Shown one piece after another: positions 54,601 to 63,898 of a DNA stretch of 64,000 bases. Each line of letters opens with the position of its first letter. Position 1 is the first letter of the stretch. The position numbers and the translations under genes were made by a program. The notes under the pieces are model-generated. The model searched no databases. It worked only from the letters and a program-made list of their open reading frames with translations, and was not told the origin of the DNA. The stretch is from Acidovorax sp. T1 (GTDB taxonomy: Bacteria > Pseudomonadota > Gammaproteobacteria > Burkholderiales > Burkholderiaceae_C), in assembly GCF_002176815.1 (NCBI RefSeq), contig NZ_CP021648.1, positions 3,294,001-3,358,000 on the forward strand. Reading direction: 5' to 3'.

Positions 54601-56415
54601 TCAAGCGGCCGCATCACTTTGCTGGAGCGACCACATGCTCGCATAGCGCCCGCCCAGCGCCAGCAGCTCGCTGTGCGTGCCGCGCTCGACGATCTGGCCG
54701 GCATCCATCACCAAAATCTGGTGCGCATCGACCACGGTGGACAGGCGGTGGGCGATGAGCAGCGTGGTCTTGTTCTGCGCCACACCCTGCAGCTCGGCCT
54801 GGATGGCGCGCTCATTGGCCGAATCCAGCGCGCTGGTGGCCTCGTCAAAAATCAGCACCGGCGGGTTCTTGAGCAGCGTGCGCGCGATGGCCACACGCTG
54901 CTTTTCGCCGCCCGAGAGCTTGAGCCCCCGCTCGCCCACCATGGTGGCGTAGCCCTTAGGTGTGGAGGCGATGAAATCGTGGATGCGCGCGGCGCGGGCG
55001 GCTTCCTCGATGTCGGCCTGGCTGGCGCCGGGGCGGCCGTAGGCGATGTTGTAGGCCACCGTGTCGTTGAACAGCACGGTGTCCTGCGGCACGATGCCAA
55101 TGGCCTGGCGCACGCTGGCCTGCGTCACATCGCGGATCTCTTGCCCCGCGATGGTGATGCGGCCTTGCTGGATGTCATAAAAGCGGAACAGCAGCCGCGC
55201 CAGTGTGGACTTGCCCGAGCCCGACGGGCCGACCACGGCCACCGTCTTGCCCGCCGGAATCTCGAAGCTGATGCCCTTGAGGATGGGCCGCGCCGGGTCG
55301 TAGGCAAATTGCACGTTTTCAAAGCGCACCGTGGGCTGGGCCAGCCCCACCAGCGGCTGCGCACCGGGGGCATCGGCCACCTCGCGCTCGCGGTCCATCA
55401 GCGTGAACATCTTGTCCAGGTCGGTCAGGCTCTGCTTGATCTCGCGGTAGATCACGCCCAGAAAGTTCAGCGGAATGTAGAGCTGGATCATGAAGGCGTT
55501 GACCATGACCAGGTCACCCAGCGTCATGCGGCCATCGACCACGCCCTGCGTGGCGCGCCAGAGCATAGCCACCAGGCCCGTGGCGATGATGAGCTGCTGG
55601 CCGGTGTTGAGCAGCGACAGCGAGCTTTGCGCCTTCAGGCGCGCGGTGCGCAGGCGCTGCAGGCTTTCGTCGTAGCGCCGGGCCTCGAAGCTTTCGTTGT
55701 TGAAGTATTTGACGGTTTCGTAGTTGAGCAGCGAATCGACGGCCTTGCTGTGCGCGGCCGAATCAAACTCGTTGGCCTGGCGGCGAAACTGCGTGCGCCA
55801 CTCGGTCAGCACCACCGTGAAGGTGATGTAAAGCGCCAGCGCGGCCAGCGTGATCCAGGCAAACCAGGCATCAAAGCGCAGCGCCAGGATGGTCAGCACC
55901 ATGAACACTTCGATCAGCGTGGCGCCGATGTTGAACAGCGTGAACGAGATCAGCGACTCGATGCCGCGCACGCCGCGCTCGATGTCGCGCGTCATGCCGC
56001 CGGTCTGGCGCTCCAGATGAAAGCGCAGGCTTAAAGCGTGCAGGTGCTCGAAGGTCTGCAGCGCAATCGAGCGCGCCGCGCCCTGCGTGGCCTTGGCAAA
56101 CACCAGCTCGCGCAGCTCGGTGAACAGCGAGGTGGACAGGCGCAACAGCCCGTAGGCCAGCAGCAGCCCGGCCGGCACCACCAGCACGGCGGCCGGGTCG
56201 CCGGGTTTGAACGCCATGGCATCGACCAGGTTCTTGAGCAGCACCGGCACGCCAACGTTGGCGACCTTGGCGCCCACCATGAACACGATGGCCAACACCA
56301 CGCGCCACTTGTATTGCCACAAATACGGCAGCAGGCGCGAGAGCGTAGCCCAATCGGAGCGCTTTTGCGCGGGATTTTCAGGAGAGGGGGGAGAAAGCTC
56401 GCCGTGGTGGCGCAT
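54601..56415 (-). CDS. Atm1/HMT1-type ABC exporter (fused permease and ATPase)
   Basis: 604 residues. A six-helix membrane domain (about 40-325) with the Atm1-class loop [11 protein letters not shown] and [17 protein letters not shown], and a nucleotide-binding domain (350-600): Walker [10 protein letters not shown], signature [12 protein letters not shown], Walker [13 protein letters not shown], His in [10 protein letters not shown]. Bacterial Atm1-like exporters carry glutathione-metal complexes or sulfur compounds. ATG 56415 is preferred; an open frame extends to 56559 into the divergent gene. Confidence 0.92.
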   Translation of the reverse strand: MRHHGELSPPSPENPAQKRSDWATLSRLLPYLWQYKWRVVLAIVFMVGAKVANVGVPVLLKNLVDAMAFKPGDPAAVLVVPAGLLLAYGLLRLSTSLFTELRELVFAKATQGAARSIALQTFEHLHALSLRFHLERQTGGMTRDIERGVRGIESLISFTLFNIGATLIEVFMVLTILALRFDAWFAWITLAALALYITFTVVLTEWRTQFRRQANEFDSAAHSKAVDSLLNYETVKYFNNESFEARRYDESLQRLRTARLKAQSSLSLLNTGQQLIIATGLVAMLWRATQGVVDGRMTLGDLVMVNAFMIQLYIPLNFLGVIYREIKQSLTDLDKMFTLMDREREVADAPGAQPLVGLAQPTVRFENVQFAYDPARPILKGISFEIPAGKTVAVVGPSGSGKSTLARLLFRFYDIQQGRITIAGQEIRDVTQASVRQAIGIVPQDTVLFNDTVAYNIAYGRPGASQADIEEAARAARIHDFIASTPKGYATMVGERGLKLSGGEKQRVAIARTLLKNPPVLIFDEATSALDSANERAIQAELQGVAQNKTTLLIAHRLSTVVDAHQILVMDAGQIVERGTHSELLALGGRYASMWSLQQSDAAA

Positions 56416-56455
56416 GAAGGACAATTCCGATGGTTGTTTTACCGAGATTGTGCCT

Positions 56456-56869
56456 ATGACCGACCTGCCCACCCTTGCCCCGCCCGCGTTGCCCTGCAGC
56501 CACGAGCTGGTACTCAAGGTCATCCCCATGCCCGCCGACAGCAATGCCAACGGCGACATCTTCGGCGGCTGGGTGATGGCGCAGGTGGACTTGGCCGGCG
56601 CCGTGCTGCCGGCGCGCTACATGCGGGGCCGCATGGCGACGGTGGCGGTGAAGGAATTCGTGTTCAAGCAGCCGGTGCGGGTGGGCGACATCCTGTCGTT
56701 CTTCTCCCACGTCACGCGCATCGGCCGCACCTCCATCACGGTGGATGTGGAGGTGTATGCCGAGCGCATGGCCCAGCAGGGCCAATACCTCAAGGTGACC
56801 GAGGCGCAACTGACCTATGTGGCCATCGACGCCGAAGGCCGGCCACGCCCGGTTCCCGTTCAGTCCTGA
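56456..56869 (+). CDS. yciA: YciA-type acyl-CoA thioesterase
   Basis: 137 residues, single hot-dog domain. The family motif NANGDIFGGWVMAQVDLAG carries the catalytic Asp and helix. YciA-like enzymes hydrolyse a wide range of acyl-CoAs. It is transcribed divergently from the ABC exporter across a gap of only 40 bp. Confidence 0.9.
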   Translation: MTDLPTLAPPALPCSHELVLKVIPMPADSNANGDIFGGWVMAQVDLAGAVLPARYMRGRMATVAVKEFVFKQPVRVGDILSFFSHVTRIGRTSITVDVEVYAERMAQQGQYLKVTEAQLTYVAIDAEGRPRPVPVQS

Positions 56870-56947
56870 GCCTGCGGCGACCGGGCCCGTGGCGCCACAG
56901 GCGCGCCCCCGCCTGCGGGGCACGACCAGCGGGACAAGCCCCCCAGG

Positions 56948-57508
56948 TCAGGCAAGCGCCACTGCCGGCACCGGTGCGTCCACGGGCCGCGCAGCGCCCG
57001 CCGCGCGGGCAGTGGCGCCCACGACGCCCACCTCGATTTCACCCGACAGCTGGCCGCCCTCTTCCACCACCAGCTTGCCGTAGCGGATCTTCCCGCTGAC
57101 CTTGCCGGTGGCAAAGACGACGAGCTTGTCGCGCACCGTGAGGGTGCCGTTGAATTCGCCGCGGATCTCGGCGATGTCGATGTCGGCCGAACCGCGGAAC
57201 GCGCCCTGCTCGGCAATCTGGATGACCCGCGAATCCATTGTGGCTTCGACCGTGCCTTCCACCACCAGGGTGTCGCAATCGGTGATCTCCACCCCCTTGA
57301 GCTTGATGTTGGGGCCCACGGTGAGCTTGCTGCCGCTGCTTTCTGCGGGTGCCTTGGCTGCCGTTGCGGCCACCACGGTGGCGGCACTCGTGCTGGCCGA
57401 TGCACTGGGCGCCACGCTGTTCACGCTGCTGCTGGGAGTGACCGGGTTGTGGCGGGGCTGGAAGGTTTCGGTTTCACGCTTGCCAAAAAAGGGGTTCTGC
57501 ACGGCCAT
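56948..57508 (-). CDS. Bactofilin (polymer-forming cytoskeletal protein)
   Basis: 186 residues. The central domain (about 65-165) has the right-handed beta-helix pattern of bactofilins: LVVEGTVEATMDSRVIQI, GSADIDIAEIRGEFNGTLTV and GKVSGKIRYGKLVVEEGGQL. Flanking tails are Ala/Ser/Pro-rich and disordered. It forms nucleotide-free filaments in the cytoplasm; in other bacteria these affect shape, stalks or motility. Monocistronic here. Confidence 0.92.
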   Translation of the reverse strand: MAVQNPFFGKRETETFQPRHNPVTPSSSVNSVAPSASASTSAATVVAATAAKAPAESSGSKLTVGPNIKLKGVEITDCDTLVVEGTVEATMDSRVIQIAEQGAFRGSADIDIAEIRGEFNGTLTVRDKLVVFATGKVSGKIRYGKLVVEEGGQLSGEIEVGVVGATARAAGAARPVDAPVPAVALA

Positions 57509-57692
57509 CGGATCTCCTTGAAAAGAAGGGATCGTAGAAGCGCCTGGTCATTTCACCTTACAGTCTCGCGCAAGATCGGTAACCAAATCGTTCTCCGGTT
57601 GCATGCACTTGCACCACTTGCACGGTCACACCGGTTGCGGAGCGTTCAAGGCGCGCTGCAGGTTGCAGCCGCTGACTGGAGCGGCGCTGATT

Positions 57693-58469
57693 TCAGCAGT
57701 TGCTGAAGTCGGGTTTGCGCTTTGCCATGAACGCGCCAAAGGCCTCGCGCGCGGCGGGCTCGCGCAGCATGCGGCCAAAGCTGGCGCCCTCCTCGGCCAT
57801 CACGGCCAGCACCTGCGGGGTCTGGCCCTGTTTCATGAGGCGCTTGGTTTCGATCAGGGCCGTCAGCGGCTTGGCGGCCAGCTTGCGGGCCTGCGCCTGC
57901 GCCACGCCATTGCATTCCGTGGGCGGCACCACGCGGTTGACCAGGCCCACTTCCAGCGCGGCCTCGGCCATGAAGGGCTCACCCAGCAGCAGGGCTTCGG
58001 CGGCACGGTGGTAGCCCATCATCTGCGGCACCAGCAGGCTCGATGCGGCCTCGGGGCACAGGCCCAGGTTGACGAACGGCATGGAGAACGCCGCGTTGTC
58101 CCCGGCATAGACCAGATCGCAATGGAACAGCATGGTGGTGCCAATGCCCACGGCCGGGCCGCACACCGCCGCGATCACCGGCTTGGGGAAGGCGGCGATG
58201 CCGCGCAGGAAGCGGAACACGGGCGAATCCTGCGTAGAAGGTGGCTGCTGCAAAAAGTCGCCAATGTCGTTGCCGGCGCTGAAAACCGCCACATCGCCCT
58301 GGAACACCACCACGCGCACGCTGGCGTCGGCTTGCGCAGCGGCCAGCGCATCGGCCATGGCGGCGTACATGGTGGCGGTGATGGAGTTTTTCTTGTCCAC
58401 GCGGTTGAAGGTGATGGTGGTCACGCCCGCTTCGGTGTGCACGAGGATGTCTTGGGTGGCTTCGGTCAT
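57693..58469 (-). CDS. Enoyl-CoA hydratase/isomerase family protein
   Basis: 258 residues, crotonase fold. The oxyanion-hole segments FSAGNDIGDFL and CGPAVGIGTTMLFHCDLVY are seen, with the ACP/CoA-binding Lys/Arg helix at the C-terminus. The first catalytic Glu position of classical hydratases is Ala/Gly-rich here (PAVGIGTTM), so isomerase or another crotonase activity is possible. ATG 58469 starts MTEATQDILVHTE. Last gene of the minus-strand beta-oxidation cluster. Confidence 0.88.
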   Translation of the reverse strand: MTEATQDILVHTEAGVTTITFNRVDKKNSITATMYAAMADALAAAQADASVRVVVFQGDVAVFSAGNDIGDFLQQPPSTQDSPVFRFLRGIAAFPKPVIAAVCGPAVGIGTTMLFHCDLVYAGDNAAFSMPFVNLGLCPEAASSLLVPQMMGYHRAAEALLLGEPFMAEAALEVGLVNRVVPPTECNGVAQAQARKLAAKPLTALIETKRLMKQGQTPQVLAVMAEEGASFGRMLREPAAREAFGAFMAKRKPDFSNC

Positions 58470-58527
58470 GGTGGTCTTTGGGAGGTTCTGAATGGTGGGA
58501 GATAAAGGCGGCGCAGTGCCCCGTTTC

Positions 58528-59352
58528 TTACTCTTTGTAGTAAACAATCTGGTGGCTGGTGGCCAGCATGGTGCCCGCCTCGTTCCACAGCTGCACGGTC
58601 TGGTCAAAAAAGCCGTTGCGAAACTCCTGCCCGCGCGCCTGGCCGAGCAAGTAGCCCATGCCAGTCTCCTGCAACTGGGCCGCGCTGGCGTGAAAGTACA
58701 CCGTGATGGACACGGTGCCCGCCGGCACGCGGTGCGCGCGGCGCAACCAGACGCGCGGAAAGAACACATCGGCCAGTGCGGCCAGCGCACAAAAATCGAG
58801 CGGGCGCGGAGGCGCATCGCGCATCCACAGCTGGGTCAGACTGTGGTCGCCGCTGCCGTCCCAGGCGCGCGGCAGTGTGCCGGTCACGGGCCGCATCTCA
58901 TAGCGGCTGAGCCACTCCGAACCAAAGCCCGGCGGAATGGCGGGTAAGTCTGCCGGCTGCGGCACGCCGGGCATGGGCACGTCGCCCGCGCTCCAGGTCT
59001 CGCGGCGCACAGCCGTCACCGCCGTGGCGGTGGTGGTGACCACCTGGGCGCCCTCGGCGTCGGCCTGCAGGATCGACAGTGTCCAGTGCTGGGTAGAGCG
59101 GTTGGTGCGCACCGGCGTGGCCTGCACGGTGAATGGCCCCGCCATCAGGGCGCCTGCGTAATTGACGGTGAGCGACAGCGGGTCGCCCAGCCGCGCGGGA
59201 TGCAGCAGAACGGCCTGCAGCATCGTCGCTGCGGTGATGCCGCCAAACGGCCCCACCATGTTCCAGTAGCCCGCATGGGTGGTGCCTTCGTATTGGCCGG
59301 GGGTCGAGGACGACAGCTGCAACGCTTCGTCCAGAGGATGAATGGAAGTCAT
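58528..59352 (-). CDS. TesB-like acyl-CoA thioesterase (double hot-dog)
   Basis: 274 residues. Two hot-dog halves: residues 20-115 (GYWNMVGPFGGITAATML and NYAGALMAGPFTV) and residues 160-274 (LDFCALAALADVFFPRVW and VYFHASAAQL). This is the pattern of the TesB-like thioesterase superfamily, which hydrolyses acyl-CoA. It lies between the thiolase and the hydratase genes of the cluster. Confidence 0.85.
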   Translation of the reverse strand: MTSIHPLDEALQLSSSTPGQYEGTTHAGYWNMVGPFGGITAATMLQAVLLHPARLGDPLSLTVNYAGALMAGPFTVQATPVRTNRSTQHWTLSILQADAEGAQVVTTTATAVTAVRRETWSAGDVPMPGVPQPADLPAIPPGFGSEWLSRYEMRPVTGTLPRAWDGSGDHSLTQLWMRDAPPRPLDFCALAALADVFFPRVWLRRAHRVPAGTVSITVYFHASAAQLQETGMGYLLGQARGQEFRNGFFDQTVQLWNEAGTMLATSHQIVYYKE

Positions 59353-59424
59353 GCCGCAAGTGTGCCGCGAAATGGGTGGTGGTTGCGCAGGCTGGTGAAG
59401 TTGGAGTGGTTCGTGCTGGGCTGA

Positions 59425-59457
59425 GGGGCTTCGACAGGCTCAGCCCGAACGGTGGGG
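59425..59457. repeat. Dispersed repeat GGGGCTTCGACAGGCTCAGC type
   Basis: The sequence GGGCTTCGACAGGCTCAG followed by CCCGAACGG is a widespread intergenic repeat of proteobacteria. Read antisense it gives the familiar spurious peptide PFGLSLSKP. Confidence 0.7.
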
Positions 59458-59509
59458 GAGGACTGGGGTCCGCATCTCCTGCCTTCACACCCTGCCCTCA
59501 AGGGCGTAG

Positions 59510-59611
59510 CGAGCGGGCGTCAGGCTAGGCGCGGGGGCGGGAAACCGGAACGTACTTCCTGTACGTGAGGATTTCCCGACGGCCCCCGCAACGACGCATC
59601 ACGCCCGCTCG
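59510..59611. repeat. Structured element E2 with CTAGGCGC / GAGGATTT / CAACGACG motifs
   Basis: Nested perfect arms: CGAGCGGGCGT (59510-59520) / ACGCCCGCTCG (59601-59611), GCGGGGGC (59531-59538) / GCCCCCGC (59582-59589), GGGAAA / TTTCCC, and an inner hairpin ACGTAC-TTCCT-GTACGT (59550-59566). Unpaired motifs CTAGGCGC (59525-59532), GAGGATTT (59567-59574) and CAACGACG (59589-59596) are shared with element E1. It begins 9 bases past the thiolase stop. Confidence 0.8.
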
Positions 59612-59619
59612 GTAGCCAG

Positions 59620-60819
59620 TTACACCGCCTCGAAGATGCCGGCGGCGCCTTGTCCCATGCCTACGCACATCGTGACCATGCCGTACTTGAGCTTGTTGCG
59701 CCTGAGCGCATGCACCACCGTGGCCGAGCGGATTGCGCCCGTGGCACCCAGCGGATGCCCCAGCGCAATCGCGCCGCCCATCGGGTTCACCTTGGAAGCA
59801 TCGAGCCCCAGCGTGTTCATCACCGCCAGCGACTGCGCCGCAAACGCCTCGTTCAGCTCGAACCAGTCGATGTCCTGCTGCTTGAGCCCCGCGTAACGCA
59901 GCGCCGCAGGAATCGCCTCGATGGGGCCAATGCCCATGATGTGCGGTGGCACGCCCTTGGCGGCGTAGCTCACAAAGCGCGCCAGCGGCGTGAGGCCAAA
60001 GCGCTTGATGGCCGACTCGCTCGCCAGGATCAGCGCGCCTGCGCCGTCGCTGGTCTGCGAGCTGTTGCCCGCCGTGACGGAGCCGCGCGCGGCAAACACC
60101 GTGCGCAGCTTGGCCAGGCCCTCGAGCGACGTATCGGCGCGTGCGCCTTCGTCCAGGCCCACGGTGCGGGTGGTGGCGATGGACTCGCCGGTTTCGAGGT
60201 TGGCCGTGCGGTCGGTCACGTCGATGGGCGTGATCTCGTCGGCAAAGTAGCCGGCCTTTTGCGCGGCCAGGGCTTTCAGGTGAGACTGCAGCGCAAACTC
60301 GTCCTGCGCTTCGCGGCTCACCTTCCACTGCTGGGCGACCTTCTCGGCCGTGAGACCCATGCCGTAGGCAATGCCCACGTCGCCCTCGCGCTCGAAGATC
60401 GAAGGTGAGAGGGATGGCGAGTTGCCCATCATGGGCACCATGCTCATGCTTTCCACCCCGGCGGCGATCATCACCTCGGCCTCGCCCACGCGGATGCGGT
60501 CGGCGGCCATCTGCACGGCCGACAGGCCCGATGCGCAAAAGCGGTTCACGGTGATGCCGCCAACGCTGGTGGGCAGCCCCGCCAGCACCGCGCCGATGCG
60601 CGCGACGTTCAGGCCCTGCTGGGCTTCGGGAATGGCGCAGCCGCAGATGATGTCTTCGATCGCTGCGGGGTCGAGCCCCGGCGCTGCGGCCAGCGCGGCG
60701 CGGAGCGTGGTCGCCAGCAGGTCATCGGGACGCATGTTGCGAAAGAAGCCGCGGTGCGAGCGCCCGATGGGCGTGCGCGTGGCCGCGACGATGTAGGCTT
60801 CCTGGACTTGTTTGGCCAT
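59620..60819 (-). CDS. fadA: Acetyl-CoA acyltransferase (thiolase, FadA/FadI-like)
   Basis: 399 residues. The nucleophilic Cys lies in VNRFCASGLSAVQ, with catalytic His in GHPLGATGA and the second Cys in CVGMGQGAAG; NEAFAAQS is present. It cleaves 3-ketoacyl-CoA in beta-oxidation. Downstream of the FadN-type hydratase/dehydrogenase on the same strand, with which it should act. Confidence 0.93.
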   Translation of the reverse strand: MAKQVQEAYIVAATRTPIGRSHRGFFRNMRPDDLLATTLRAALAAAPGLDPAAIEDIICGCAIPEAQQGLNVARIGAVLAGLPTSVGGITVNRFCASGLSAVQMAADRIRVGEAEVMIAAGVESMSMVPMMGNSPSLSPSIFEREGDVGIAYGMGLTAEKVAQQWKVSREAQDEFALQSHLKALAAQKAGYFADEITPIDVTDRTANLETGESIATTRTVGLDEGARADTSLEGLAKLRTVFAARGSVTAGNSSQTSDGAGALILASESAIKRFGLTPLARFVSYAAKGVPPHIMGIGPIEAIPAALRYAGLKQQDIDWFELNEAFAAQSLAVMNTLGLDASKVNPMGGAIALGHPLGATGAIRSATVVHALRRNKLKYGMVTMCVGMGQGAAGIFEAV

Positions 60820-60831
60820 GGGGTAACTCCT

Positions 60832-61344
60832 TCAATTCTTGGCGGGGCGGCTGGATGGAACCCAGGCCCACGTAAATGCACATTCGACCGGCTCCACGCC
60901 GGCTTCGTCGGTCACGGTGACCTTGACCTGAACCTCTCCCTTGTCGCTGGCCTGCATGGCGGCGCGCTGCTCTGCCGTGAGCGTGGCCACGGCCTTGAGC
61001 GCCCCGGTGGCGCGCTTGCGAAAGGCCATGCTCAGGTCTTTCGCCAGCGGCAGGCAGTCGTCGCGCACGTTCATGCCCACGACCATGCCCGTGGCCGTTT
61101 CGGCCAGCAGGTTCATGGCCGAGGCGTGCACGCCGCCGATGTGGTTTTGCACGCGATGCTCGTTGGCCAGGCGCACCTCCACCCGCTCGGGCGCCAGCGA
61201 CACAAACTGCACCCCGGCCGTGCCGGTGAAAGGCACAGCGCGGCGCAGGATGATGTTCTGCACGAAGCCGCGCATAAACGCGGGGGCCTCGTCCAGGCGC
61301 ATCAGCGAGCGCTGCAGTTTGTTTGGGACCTGTGCGCTGCTCAT
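60832..61344 (-). CDS. DUF4442/PaaI-like hot-dog protein
   Basis: 170 residues, single hot-dog domain of the DUF4442 type: VEVRLANEHRVQNHIGGVHA and NLLAETATGMVVGM. Probable acyl-CoA thioesterase, activity not established. ATG 61344 is used; an open frame extends to 61437 without conservation. It begins between the FadN-type gene and thiolase, with 12 bp to the thiolase ATG. Confidence 0.8.
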   Translation of the reverse strand: MSSAQVPNKLQRSLMRLDEAPAFMRGFVQNIILRRAVPFTGTAGVQFVSLAPERVEVRLANEHRVQNHIGGVHASAMNLLAETATGMVVGMNVRDDCLPLAKDLSMAFRKRATGALKAVATLTAEQRAAMQASDKGEVQVKVTVTDEAGVEPVECAFTWAWVPSSRPAKN

Positions 61345-61448
61345 GGCGGTTGCCCGCTGTGCTGCGCACCGCCAGCATCGCAAGAAACTGGCTCGGCCCA
61401 CACCAGTGCACCCGTGGAACTGGCTTTGCCAGGCCACCGGGTGCGTCC

Positions 61449-61497
61449 CCCTCCCGAAGGAGAGGGGGAAGGCGCGAAGCGACTCAGGGGGTGCTTC
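61449..61497 (-). repeat. Intergenic repeat, CCCCCTGAGTCGCTTCGCGCC type
   Basis: On the minus strand GCACCCCCTGAGTCGCTTCG and CGCCTTCCCCCTC match the sequence at 23969-23997 in the other orientation. It lies directly downstream of the FadN-type gene. Confidence 0.6.
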
Positions 61498-61498
61498 A

Positions 61499-63898
61499 TC
61501 AGTTCCTCACCGGCTTGCCGGTGTTCAGCATGCCCAGGATGCGCTCTTGCGTCTTGGGGTGCTCGATGAGTGAACAAAACGCCTTGCGCTCCAGCGCCAT
61601 CAGGTACTCCTCGCTCACCAGCGTGCCCGCATCCACGTCGCCGCCGCAGACCACTTCGGCGATCAGGCTGGCGATGTGGAAGTCGTGCTGGCTGATGAAG
61701 CCGCCGCCCTGCATGTTCACCAGCGAGCCCTTGATGGTGGCGATGCCGCTGCGGCCCGCCACCGGGAACAGGCGCTTGTGCGGCGCGCGCCAGCCGCCAT
61801 TGGCCAGGGCCTTGGCTTCGTTGATGGCGGTGTAGAGCAGTTCATCCTTGTGCGGCACGATGACATCGCTCTCGAGCAGGTAGCCCAGCTTGCGCGATTC
61901 GAGCGCGCTGGTGCCCACCTTGGCCATCGCGGCGGCGGTGAAGCCTTCGGTCAGGAAGGGCAGGATGTCCTTGCCCGTGGAGGTGGCGGCGTTCTCGGCC
62001 GCGCGGCGGGCGATGTAGGTCAGGCCGCCAGCGCCGGGCACCAGGCCCACGCCCACTTCGACGAGGCCGATGTAGCTTTCCATGTGCACCACCCGGCGCG
62101 CCGAGTGCACGGCCAGCTCGCAGCCACCGCCCAGCGCCATGCCGCGCACGGCCGACACCACGGGCACATTGGCGTAGCGCAGGCGCAGCATGGTTTGCTG
62201 CATTTCGTGCTCCGCGCCCTCGACCGCGCTGACGCCGGCGATCATGAAGGCGGGCAGCATGGCCTGCAGGTCGGCGCCCACGCTGAAAGGCTCATCGCCC
62301 GACCAGACCACCACGCCCTGGTAATCCTTCTCAGCCAGCTCCACGGCCAGGTTCAGGCCCTCGCACACGTCGGGGCTGATGGCGTGCATCTTGGTCTTGA
62401 TGCTGGCAATCAGCACCTCGTCATTGAGCGTCCACAGACGGATCGCATCGTCTTCGTGCAGCGTCTTGCCGGCGGTCTTGAAGTCGGGCAGCGATTCGCC
62501 CAACAGTTTTTCAGGGAAATGCTGCCTGGCGTAGACAGGCAAAGCGCGGCGCGCTACAAATTTGTTAGCAGATGCGCTCCACGAGCCTTGCGCGGTGTGC
62601 ACGCCACCGGCCTCGGCCACGGGGCCCTTGAAGACCCACTCGGGCAGCGGCGCGCGGCTCAGCGCCTTGCCTGCGTCGATGTCTTCCTGGACCATCTTCG
62701 CCACGTCGAGCCAGCCAGCCTCCTGCCACAACTCGAACGGGCCCTGCTGCATGCCAAAGCCCCAGCGCATGGCCTGATCCACGTCGCGCGCGTTGTCGGC
62801 GATGGTGCCCAGGTGAACCGCAGCGTAGTGGAAGCTGTTGCGCAAAATGGCCCAGAGGAACTGGCCCTGCGCGCCTTCGGCATTGCGCAGGAGCTTCAGG
62901 CGCTCGGCGGCAGGCTTCTTGAGCATGCGGCCATACACCTCGTCGGCCTTCTGGCCGCCGGGCACGTACTCTTCGGCCTCCAGGTCAAAGCGCAGCACAT
63001 CGCGGCCGACCTTCTTGTAGAAACCGGCCTTGGCCTTCTGGCCCAGGTTGCCCAGTTCCAGCAGCTTCTTGAGCACCACAGGGGTTTCAAAGCTGCCGTA
63101 GAACGGGTCGCTCTTTTCGTCGAGGTTGTCCTGCAGCGTCTTGATGACGTGGGCCATGGTATCGAGGCCCACCACGTCGGCGGTGCGGAACGTGCCGCTC
63201 GATGCGCGGCCGAGCTTCTTGCCCGTGAGGTCGTCCACCACGTCATAGGTCAGACCGAAGTTCTCGACCTCCTTCATCGTGGCCAGCATGCCGGCAATGC
63301 CGACGCGGTTGGCGATGAAGTTGGGCGTGTCGTGCGCGCGCACCACGCCCTTGCCCAGGCCGCTGGTCACGAAGGCTTCGAGCTGGTCGAGCACTTCGGG
63401 GGCGGTGGTGGGGGTGTTGATCAGCTCCACCAGCGTCATGTAGCGCGGCGGGTTGAAGAAGTGGATGCCGCAAAAGCGCGGCTTGATGTTCTCGGGCAGC
63501 GCTTCGCTCAGTTTCGTGATCGACAGGCCCGAGGTGTTCGATGCCACGATGGCGTGCGGTGCGACAAACGGCGCGATCTTCTTGTACAGGTCAAGCTTCC
63601 AGTCCATGCGCTCGGCGATGGCCTCGATGATGAGGTCGCAGTCGCGCAATTGCTCCAGATGCTCTTCGTAGTTGGCCTGCTGAATCAGTGCGGCATCGTC
63701 CGCCACGCCCAGCGGCGCGGGTTTGAGCTTCTTGAGGTTGTCGATGGCACGGGTCACGATACCGTTCTTGGCGCCTTCCTTGGCAGGCAGGTCGAACAGC
63801 ACCACGGGTACCTTGACGTTGACCATGTGCGCAGCGATCTGCGCGCCCATCACGCCTGCGCCGAGGACGGCGACTTTCTTCACTTGAAATCGGGACAT
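61499..63898 (-). CDS. fadN: 3-hydroxyacyl-CoA dehydrogenase/enoyl-CoA hydratase, FadN type
   Basis: 799 residues. Domain order is dehydrogenase first: Rossmann motif VAVLGAGVMGAQIAAHM (residues 8-24), HFFNPPRYMTLVELI, then the helical dehydrogenase C-domain (190-290) and a C-terminal crotonase domain (about 470-700) with FSVGADLQAML and GMALGGGCELAVHSAR. This is the FadN arrangement, the reverse of E. coli FadB. It catalyses the hydration and NAD-dependent oxidation steps of beta-oxidation. AAGGAACGAAAGAC precedes ATG 63898. First gene of the cluster. Confidence 0.93.
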   Translation of the reverse strand: MSRFQVKKVAVLGAGVMGAQIAAHMVNVKVPVVLFDLPAKEGAKNGIVTRAIDNLKKLKPAPLGVADDAALIQQANYEEHLEQLRDCDLIIEAIAERMDWKLDLYKKIAPFVAPHAIVASNTSGLSITKLSEALPENIKPRFCGIHFFNPPRYMTLVELINTPTTAPEVLDQLEAFVTSGLGKGVVRAHDTPNFIANRVGIAGMLATMKEVENFGLTYDVVDDLTGKKLGRASSGTFRTADVVGLDTMAHVIKTLQDNLDEKSDPFYGSFETPVVLKKLLELGNLGQKAKAGFYKKVGRDVLRFDLEAEEYVPGGQKADEVYGRMLKKPAAERLKLLRNAEGAQGQFLWAILRNSFHYAAVHLGTIADNARDVDQAMRWGFGMQQGPFELWQEAGWLDVAKMVQEDIDAGKALSRAPLPEWVFKGPVAEAGGVHTAQGSWSASANKFVARRALPVYARQHFPEKLLGESLPDFKTAGKTLHEDDAIRLWTLNDEVLIASIKTKMHAISPDVCEGLNLAVELAEKDYQGVVVWSGDEPFSVGADLQAMLPAFMIAGVSAVEGAEHEMQQTMLRLRYANVPVVSAVRGMALGGGCELAVHSARRVVHMESYIGLVEVGVGLVPGAGGLTYIARRAAENAATSTGKDILPFLTEGFTAAAMAKVGTSALESRKLGYLLESDVIVPHKDELLYTAINEAKALANGGWRAPHKRLFPVAGRSGIATIKGSLVNMQGGGFISQHDFHIASLIAEVVCGGDVDAGTLVSEEYLMALERKAFCSLIEHPKTQERILGMLNTGKPVRN

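Noticed and set aside
58898..59488. A minus-strand frame containing PFGLSLSKP
   Set aside because: This peptide is the well-known spurious translation of a dispersed intergenic repeat, and the frame overlaps the TesB-like gene.
62540..62580. CGCTACAAATTTGTTAGCAG in the fadN gene as a further repeat copy
   Set aside because: Only the CGCTACAAA part matches the family; the GCGCTT and GCTAGAGGCC half-sites are missing, and the encoded residues appear to fit the protein.
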